A DNA stretch of 46,774 nt from the NCBI GenBank assembly GCA_027623015.1, contig JAQBVR010000008.1, forward strand, positions 1 to 46,774, in the 5' to 3' direction. The position numbers were made by a program, and so were the translations under genes. The notes beneath the pieces are model-generated. The model was not told the origin of the DNA. It saw only the letters and a program-made list of their open reading frames with translations, and did not search any database. This DNA comes from a bacterium (lineage in GTDB: Bacteria > Patescibacteriota > Gracilibacteria > Peribacterales > Peribacteraceae). This document shows positions 42,704 through 46,774 of this stretch, one piece after another. How positions within the stretch are numbered: position 1 is the stretch's first letter; every line of letters begins with the position of its first letter.

Positions 42704-43049
42704 CACACTTATTCTTTTCTGAAATACCAGAAACTACTAAAAACATTCCTTCTTTTCTGAAACATCAGTACTTCGTCGAGCTCAGCAGAAACAAAAGAAT
42801 GTTCGTCATCTGCAAATCACTCTCATCTTTCTTTTGTCTGCCGAACAAAGAAAGAAGCAAAGAAAAATCCACCGCCGCCAAGACCATCCCGCACCGCCCT
42901 GTGTTTCGTCACTGAGTCCTATTCGGACCCAGTTCCTCAACTGCCTATCGGCAAACAGGGCTACCCCTCGCACCCCCCGTGGCGGACGGACTCCTCCAGG
43001 TTTAAAAAGAGCCCCATTCGGGGCTCTTAAGATTCAATATGAAAAGCAG
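42704..43049. other. GC-rich non-coding stretch with cloverleaf-like element
   Basis: No convincing gene. A purine/pyrimidine-rich inverted repeat (CTTTCTTTTGT near 42829 with ACAAAGAAAG near 42846) precedes a GC-rich segment. In it GCCCTGT (42896-42902) pairs with ACAGGGC (42955-42961) around two small hairpins, GTCC/GGAC (42916-42919 with 42925-42928) and TGCC/GGCA (42942-42945 with 42950-42953). A plus-strand frame through it (42834-43256) has an implausible composition. The base composition differs from the flanking genes, suggesting an inserted or mobile palindromic element or a structured RNA. Confidence 0.4.
43004..43028 (-). terminator. Intrinsic terminator of the DoxX-like gene
   Basis: Perfect 9-bp stem AAGAGCCCC/GGGGCTCTT (43007-43015 with 43020-43028, loop ATTC), with a T-run on the minus strand (complement of AAAAA at 43004-43008), just downstream of the minus-strand stop codon at 43050. 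Confidence 0.85.
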
Positions 43050-43493
43050 TTACTCTTTCGTACTACAGCCAGATGTGCATTTTATAACAAGCATGAAGAC
43101 GATCAGCCAGATGAATCCGTTTATCGCTGCAGGCATAAGAGACGGAAGCTGAACTCCGCCAACGACAGCTTTGAGAAGCATTCCCGCTGGAATAGATCCA
43201 AGAGCGACCCCACCAGCCCAGGCAGCGATCTCTGTGTACATACCGACCGCAAGTAAAGCGCCTCCGACGATCATCAGAGCAGGGAGGATGAGAGCCCAGA
43301 GAGCACCAATTGGCTCAAGAGGTCCAAGTCCTTCCATTGCCATCGCCTTGAATCCAGCCATGGTCATGTAGTGGGCAAGACCGACAAATAGAAGAGAGAG
43401 ACCGAAGCTTACTCGAAGACAGAGAGCGGCGATCCCTTTTGGGGAGCTGGTACAGCATGACATAGGGAGAAAGGGGGAATGAGTGAAATACAT
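43050..43493 (-). CDS. DoxX-family membrane protein
   Basis: A 147-aa protein with four membrane helices and the DoxX pattern: RVSFGLSLLFVGLAHYMTMAG-type first helix, a GALWALILPALMIVGGALLAVG pair of helices given here by position (about 65-95), and a Gly-rich third loop. DoxX proteins are linked to thiosulfate oxidation, quinone or redox stress. Cys pairs occur at both ends (SCCTSS near the start, KCTSGCS at the end), which could bind metal or form disulfides. Starts considered: 43541, 43493 and 43463. TTGTTC-N17-CAAAAT ends 5 nt before 43493, which I prefer. A CRP-like palindrome lies at 43527-43542. Confidence 0.75.
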   Translation of the reverse strand: MYFTHSPFLPMSCCTSSPKGIAALCLRVSFGLSLLFVGLAHYMTMAGFKAMAMEGLGPLEPIGALWALILPALMIVGGALLAVGMYTEIAAWAGGVALGSIPAGMLLKAVVGGVQLPSLMPAAINGFIWLIVFMLVIKCTSGCSTKE

Positions 43494-43498
43494 CAAGT

Positions 43499-43527
43499 AT
43501 TTTGCTCTATATACCAAAAATGAACAA
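43499..43527 (-). promoter_or_regulatory. Promoter of the DoxX-like gene
   Basis: Minus strand: TTGTTC (43522-43527), a 17-nt spacer, CAAAAT (43499-43504), then 5 nt to the ATG at 43493. Confidence 0.45.
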
Positions 43528-43542
43528 GTGACCTGTATCACA
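43527..43542. promoter_or_regulatory. CRP/FNR-family-like binding site
   Basis: AGTGA-N6-TCACA on the plus strand (TGTGA-N6-TCACT on the minus strand), one mismatch from the CRP half-site palindrome. Its centre is 41.5 bp upstream of the predicted transcription start at about 43493, the classic class II activator position. No CRP-type regulator is encoded in the window. Confidence 0.4.
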
Positions 43543-43565
43543 TTGCATAGACTTGTCCAGTCTCT

Positions 43566-43958
43566 CTATTCTTTCTCTTTTACCTCTTTCTTGTCTACTA
43601 CCTCTTTCTTGTCTACCGTAGCTTTAGCGGAGGAGGATGTTCCTCCTACCTTGATCCCAGTGATCTCGATATAGGTGTATCCCTGACGGTGTCCCTGTGT
43701 CCTGCGGTAACGCTTGCGACGTTTGATCTTGGTAACACGTATCTTATCGCCCTTTCCGTGGGCAAGTATCTTCGCATCTACAGTGGCTCCAGCAATGTAT
43801 GGGTCTCCTATTGTGATGTCACTATCGCTTTTTGCGACAAGTAGGACAGTGTCGAATGTCATAGATTCCCCCTCCTCTGCCTTGAGAGTAGGCACTTCGA
43901 GCTTGTCACCCTCGGTGACCTTTTCCTGACAGCCTGCGATAGAAACTACAGCGAACAT
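43566..43958 (-). CDS. rplU: 50S ribosomal protein L21 with C-terminal extension
   Basis: A 130-aa protein. Residues 1-105 are L21: FAVVSIAGCQEKVTEGDKL, the DTVLLV strand, GDPYIAGATVDAKIL and the basic RRKRYRRTQGHRQGYTYIEIT that binds 23S rRNA. The last ~25 residues are a Lys/Glu-rich tail partly made by an 18-bp tandem duplication (VDKKEV twice). The gene is not next to rpmA, its usual partner. TTGCTG (43992-43997), a 17-nt spacer and TAGACT (43969-43974) on the minus strand end 10 nt before the ATG. Confidence 0.95.
   Translation of the reverse strand: MFAVVSIAGCQEKVTEGDKLEVPTLKAEEGESMTFDTVLLVAKSDSDITIGDPYIAGATVDAKILAHGKGDKIRVTKIKRRKRYRRTQGHRQGYTYIEITGIKVGGTSSSAKATVDKKEVVDKKEVKEKE
43581..43616 (-). 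repeat. 18-bp tandem duplication in the rplU 3' end
   Basis: Two exact adjacent copies of TACCTCTTTCTTGTCTAC (43581-43598 and 43599-43616), in frame, adding a second VDKKEV to the tail of L21. Confidence 0.9.
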
Positions 43959-44025
43959 AAGCTGACGCAGTCTAGGGAATGAATTTCACCTCAGCAAGTG
44001 ATTTTGAGGGTCTTTTTGGAGATTT

Positions 44026-45876
44026 CTAGTATATGTCCTCATTTTCTCCACCTCTCTTGCCTGCAACATGATACTTCAAATGCACCTGCCCCAAGGCTGA
44101 TTCTGTGCCAGCTTGTCTTGATATTCGGTCTTTCATTCTCTCTATGATATCGCTGTGCATTTGAGAGATTCTTGATTCTGATAGATCAAGTTCATCTCCG
44201 ATAGCTGCCATTTTCATTTCCTTTTGGTAGTACATAGTTATTATTTGCGCTTCAGTTTCGTTAAGTCCAACGAGTAGCAGTTCCATCAATTCCTTTCTTT
44301 CGGATAGTGACATTCTCTTCTCACTTCCATCAGATACTGTTGCATAGCGTTCTTGATCGTTACCCTTTCCCTCATTCATGATTGCATCGAGTGACTCTAC
44401 TCTTGTTCTTCCTGTAAGGCGCATCATATTGATCACTTCATTATTGGAAACTTCCATAATTTTAGCGAGATCTGCAATGGAAGGCTCCATTCCGGTTTGC
44501 CTCTCTTTGAATTTTGTATGTGCTTTCTTCAGCCTACTTTCTGCAGCACGAACCATTCGGGGTATCCAGTCTCGCTCACGGAGTCCATCTTTCATAGAGC
44601 CGATGATGCGTCGTGGGCAGTATGTTGTAAATTTAGTACCAACAGAAGGGTCATACAAACGTACAGCATCCATTAATCCCTTACTTCCAAATTCTTCTAG
44701 GTCATCAAGTGTTACCATATCAGGGAGTTTCTTAAGATAACTTCTCGCATGCATCGTTACGAGTGGAAGATACTGAACGACGATTTGATTATACGAGCGA
44801 GTATCGGTTTTGTCTTCAGTATAAGCTGTCCATAGGTCGACAAGCTCATCGGTACTTATGACTACACCAGCCGCCATCACTTGTGTTCCGAGGTCGCGAA
44901 GGTTAAATGTTTTGAGCCATGTCTGTAGTTTTTTCTTTGGCACTCCTGCCTTTTCACTAAGCGCATCTATCTGCCTAGGGTGAAGAACTCCGTCCTTTCT
45001 CTTTTCAGCTTCTTTAGATACTACTCTTGTAGTCTTTGCCCATTCTTTTTTTGTTGCAGGCTGATAGCCGAGACGCTCGAAGACTTCATCTTGCGTGTGA
45101 GATGTGTGCTTAGCAATATATGCACTACGTTGCACAAGGTGTACCTTTCCTTCTGTGCTAATGCGAAGCTTGTGCACGGGAAGTGACGTCTTCCTTCCTA
45201 ATGTTATAGGAAATATAGGATGCATATGTTGTTCACCACTCCATGTTGTGAAGTCACTATAGGTAATTCCAAGATCTAAACATGCTTGCTGTATCTTGCA
45301 TTGGAATGCTGCACACAGTAGATGAACGGATTCACAGACAGTACGTCTTTCTTCGTCATCATGAACTTCGCGAAAGCGAGGGAGGTGAACAGTGCGAAAG
45401 TCTGTAATATCTGCATGTCCATTTCCTGTTGCCTCAGCTCTTAGAGCTATGCGCTGTGAGGATATCGTCGTATAGTCTCGTTCACTAATGCTGGAGTTTT
45501 TACACGCAATGTCGAGTGGTGTTCCAGATATAACTGCATCATCTACATGGTGAAAGACCGCTAACTTTTGCGCGGGTGTAAGATGAGATAAGGGCATCGT
45601 CCTATTTGCCCGAGTGCGTGTTTCAGTTCTTCTTTTTAGCTTTGGCTCAGCTGATACCGTGTCTATAAAGTCAAAGTACGCTATGCGGTTGATACCTAAA
45701 TGATCCACAACATCATGTACACGCATATTGTGATCTGCTGCAAGCTTCTCTACTTCTGACTTTAGACGAATTTTTTCATCTATCTTAAGAGACCGAATAA
45801 TGCGATTCACTAGTAGTCCATCTGCAAATTCTTCTACTGTTGGCAGTGTGCCGAGAGTGTCATTGTTTAATACCAT
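44026..45876 (-). CDS. FliA/WhiG-type sigma factor with long N-terminal HTH-like array
   Basis: A 616-aa protein. The C-terminal ~260 residues are a sigma-70-family factor of the FliA/WhiG/SigF type. Region 2 (about 360-432) has TLDDLEEFGSKGLMDAVRLY, FTTYCPRRIIGSMKDGLRE and the RDWIPRMVR segment; region 3 has PSIADLAKIMEVS; region 4 (about 536-585) has LNETEAQIITMYY and LSESRISQMHSD, a helix-turn-helix for the -35 element. The first ~340 residues are not part of any sigma factor I know. They contain four or five helical units of ~40 residues with an (A)xxLGIxxxDFxxW-like turn. Its promoter is TTGACA (45907-45912)-N17-AATAAT (45884-45889), 7 nt before the ATG, so it is leaderless. No flagellar genes are present. 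Confidence 0.88.
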   Translation of the reverse strand: MVLNNDTLGTLPTVEEFADGLLVNRIIRSLKIDEKIRLKSEVEKLAADHNMRVHDVVDHLGINRIAYFDFIDTVSAEPKLKRRTETRTRANRTMPLSHLTPAQKLAVFHHVDDAVISGTPLDIACKNSSISERDYTTISSQRIALRAEATGNGHADITDFRTVHLPRFREVHDDEERRTVCESVHLLCAAFQCKIQQACLDLGITYSDFTTWSGEQHMHPIFPITLGRKTSLPVHKLRISTEGKVHLVQRSAYIAKHTSHTQDEVFERLGYQPATKKEWAKTTRVVSKEAEKRKDGVLHPRQIDALSEKAGVPKKKLQTWLKTFNLRDLGTQVMAAGVVISTDELVDLWTAYTEDKTDTRSYNQIVVQYLPLVTMHARSYLKKLPDMVTLDDLEEFGSKGLMDAVRLYDPSVGTKFTTYCPRRIIGSMKDGLRERDWIPRMVRAAESRLKKAHTKFKERQTGMEPSIADLAKIMEVSNNEVINMMRLTGRTRVESLDAIMNEGKGNDQERYATVSDGSEKRMSLSERKELMELLLVGLNETEAQIITMYYQKEMKMAAIGDELDLSESRISQMHSDIIERMKDRISRQAGTESALGQVHLKYHVAGKRGGENEDIY

Positions 45877-45883
45877 CTATGGC

Positions 45884-45912
45884 ATTATTGATGTTACGAG
45901 CCCTCTTGTCAA
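45884..45912 (-). promoter_or_regulatory. Promoter of the sigma factor gene
   Basis: Minus strand: a perfect TTGACA (45907-45912), 17-nt spacer, AATAAT (45884-45889), and the ATG 7 nt later. It is the clearest leaderless promoter in the window. Confidence 0.8.
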
Positions 45913-45954
45913 AGGTCATGATTTGCCCTGCCATTAGGTCAATAATCAGGTAAT

Positions 45955-45997
45955 AAAAACAAAAAAAAATCCCAGTCCGCCTAAGGCGGACTGGGAT
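45955..45997 (-). terminator. Strong intrinsic terminator of the 121-aa protein gene
   Basis: Perfect 13-bp stem ATCCCAGTCCGCC/GGCGGACTGGGAT (45969-45981 with 45985-45997) with a 3-nt loop and a long T-run on the minus strand (complement of the A-run before 45969), 28 nt after the stop codon at 46025. Confidence 0.93.
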
Positions 45998-46024
45998 ACT
46001 GCTCTGCTGATACAGACTCAAGAT

Positions 46025-46390
46025 TCAGACCAATTTGTTGCCGATCTTGCCGTCTAGCTCGATGACGTACACTGCATCGTAGTGCACATACACCTGCCGA
46101 ACAGGAAGCTCAGCCGTTTTTTGGATCTGAGCGGGGATGAGGTTCACACCGCGGACTTTGCACATGTCCAGTTTCGCAGAGCGAAACCAGCCAGCTACTA
46201 CCTTCAACGAGTCACCATTGGCATCTGCGATGATCGTATCGACTTCGGGGTCAGGTCTCTCTCTGTACTCGACCCAGTATCTTTCTTCATCGTAATCGCG
46301 TGATCGATCACATGGCTCAAGTACATTGATCTTCCATCGACCTTTTTCGCATCGTAGCTTCACGAACTCGGGTAGGGGTTTCTTCGACAT
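46025..46390 (-). CDS. Hypothetical protein (121 aa)
   Basis: A soluble, charged protein of mixed alpha/beta character (EFVKLRCEKGRWKINVL, later VYVHYDAVYVIELDGK) with no motif I recognise. AGGAGAG lies 6 nt before the ATG, a true Shine-Dalgarno sequence, and a strong terminator follows the stop, so it is an independent SD-led unit unlike most genes here. The higher GC and SD-type start resemble the 72-aa gene at 35489-35707. Confidence 0.75.
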   Translation of the reverse strand: MSKKPLPEFVKLRCEKGRWKINVLEPCDRSRDYDEERYWVEYRERPDPEVDTIIADANGDSLKVVAGWFRSAKLDMCKVRGVNLIPAQIQKTAELPVRQVYVHYDAVYVIELDGKIGNKLV

Positions 46391-46774
46391 TTCTTCTCTC
46401 CTAGAACATGGGGAATCTTGAAGCCTGCATACAGTCAGCAGGGCGGACTATAGACATACATCTACAGTCCTCCACACTGCTCTTGAAGATTTGAAAGAAC
46501 AAAAAAAACACCCTCTGCGGAGTTGCAGGAGAGTGGCTGTATTCTTGGTTATTTACTTTCTATACACACAAAATCTCCTGCTTGGCTAGTAGTCCGCGGA
46601 GGAGGAGACCTGAGATGAATGTGTGATTAATCATATCTGTTCATATTGTAGTTTTTTGGAGGGTTTTGTCAATGTTGGGTGTGATTGAGGCATGTTGATA
46701 TTAATGATCAATTCTTTGACCAATTCCATTCACGCTCTACATCTGCAAAATAATAGCACCGGTATCTGTTTTTA
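46391..46774. other. Right-edge intergenic stretch with a further terminator
   Basis: No complete gene. An imperfect hairpin (CACCCTCTGC with GCAGGAGAGTG, about 46512-46538) with a T-run on the minus strand (complement of the A-run at 46502-46509) looks like the terminator of a minus-strand transcript coming from the right. The last 37 bases form a minus-strand frame ending in a TAG at 46737-46739 that could be the end of a gene outside the window; twelve codons are too few to claim it. Confidence 0.4.

Noticed and set aside
42834-43256. A 140-codon plus-strand frame through the GC-rich stretch
   Set aside because: It is very rich in Arg and Pro, has no promoter or ribosome site, runs through a terminator hairpin and overlaps the DoxX-like gene on the other strand.
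46737-46774. 3' end of a minus-strand gene entering from the right edge
   Set aside because: Twelve codons before a TAG read plausibly, but this is too short to distinguish from chance.

Overview
This 46.8 kb window looks like chromosomal DNA of a small-genome bacterium of the Candidate Phyla Radiation (Patescibacteria). I infer this, with a Peregrinibacteria/Peribacteria-like lineage as the best guess, from several things seen together: two very large proteins of unknown function, core translation and envelope genes scattered among lineage-specific hypotheticals, almost no Shine-Dalgarno sequences, and -10 boxes sitting only 5-11 nt before many start codons. The genetic code is standard, because several clear genes end at TGA. 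There is no rRNA, CRISPR array, insertion sequence or obvious prophage.

Layout. 1-7.4 kb: the 3' part of a giant protein with two HD-hydrolase-like domains, plus an overlapping 199-aa partner. 7.5-11.3 kb: a DHH phosphoesterase and IF-2. 11.3-14.4 kb (minus strand): a polytopic, possibly VirB6/TrbL-like membrane protein and its partner. 14.7-16.9 kb: a winged-helix regulator fused to a nucleotidyltransferase-like domain, ribosomal protein L19 with a long acidic tail, and a CsaB-like pyruvyltransferase. 17.0-24.6 kb: a tandemly duplicated two-gene module (A1-B1-A2-B2) followed by a second giant protein of 1,677 aa or more. 24.7-28.5 kb: LepA/EF4, a hypothetical, tRNAs (a Glu-like odd tRNA, Ala-AGC, initiator fMet), L27 and an FtsB-like protein.

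28.5-34.9 kb is an envelope and purine block: MurC, then two secreted paralogues with the same ectodomain but different anchors (SLH repeats versus an LPXTG-like MPATG signal), then PurL. 34.9-36.3 kb carries one small gene and a dense set of hairpins with almost no coding capacity. 36.3-43.0 kb holds MurJ, acylphosphatase, SecE-NusG, an arginase-fold protein with a membrane anchor, signal peptidase I, a bacterial PH-domain protein, a HEPN-like protein and peptidyl-tRNA hydrolase. 43.0-46.8 kb (minus strand) holds a DoxX-family protein with a CRP-like site at about -41.5, L21, a FliA/WhiG-type sigma factor with a very long N-terminal array of helix-turn-helix-like units, and a small hypothetical.

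How the genes may work together. MurC and MurJ make and flip peptidoglycan precursors. The FtsB-like protein points to division. Signal peptidase and SecE export the surface proteins. The CsaB-like enzyme could pyruvylate the wall polymer that SLH domains bind. The most novel material is the pair of giant-protein loci, the dual-anchor surface protein pair, the sigma factor with its repeated N-terminus, and the leaderless promoter architecture shared by more than ten genes.
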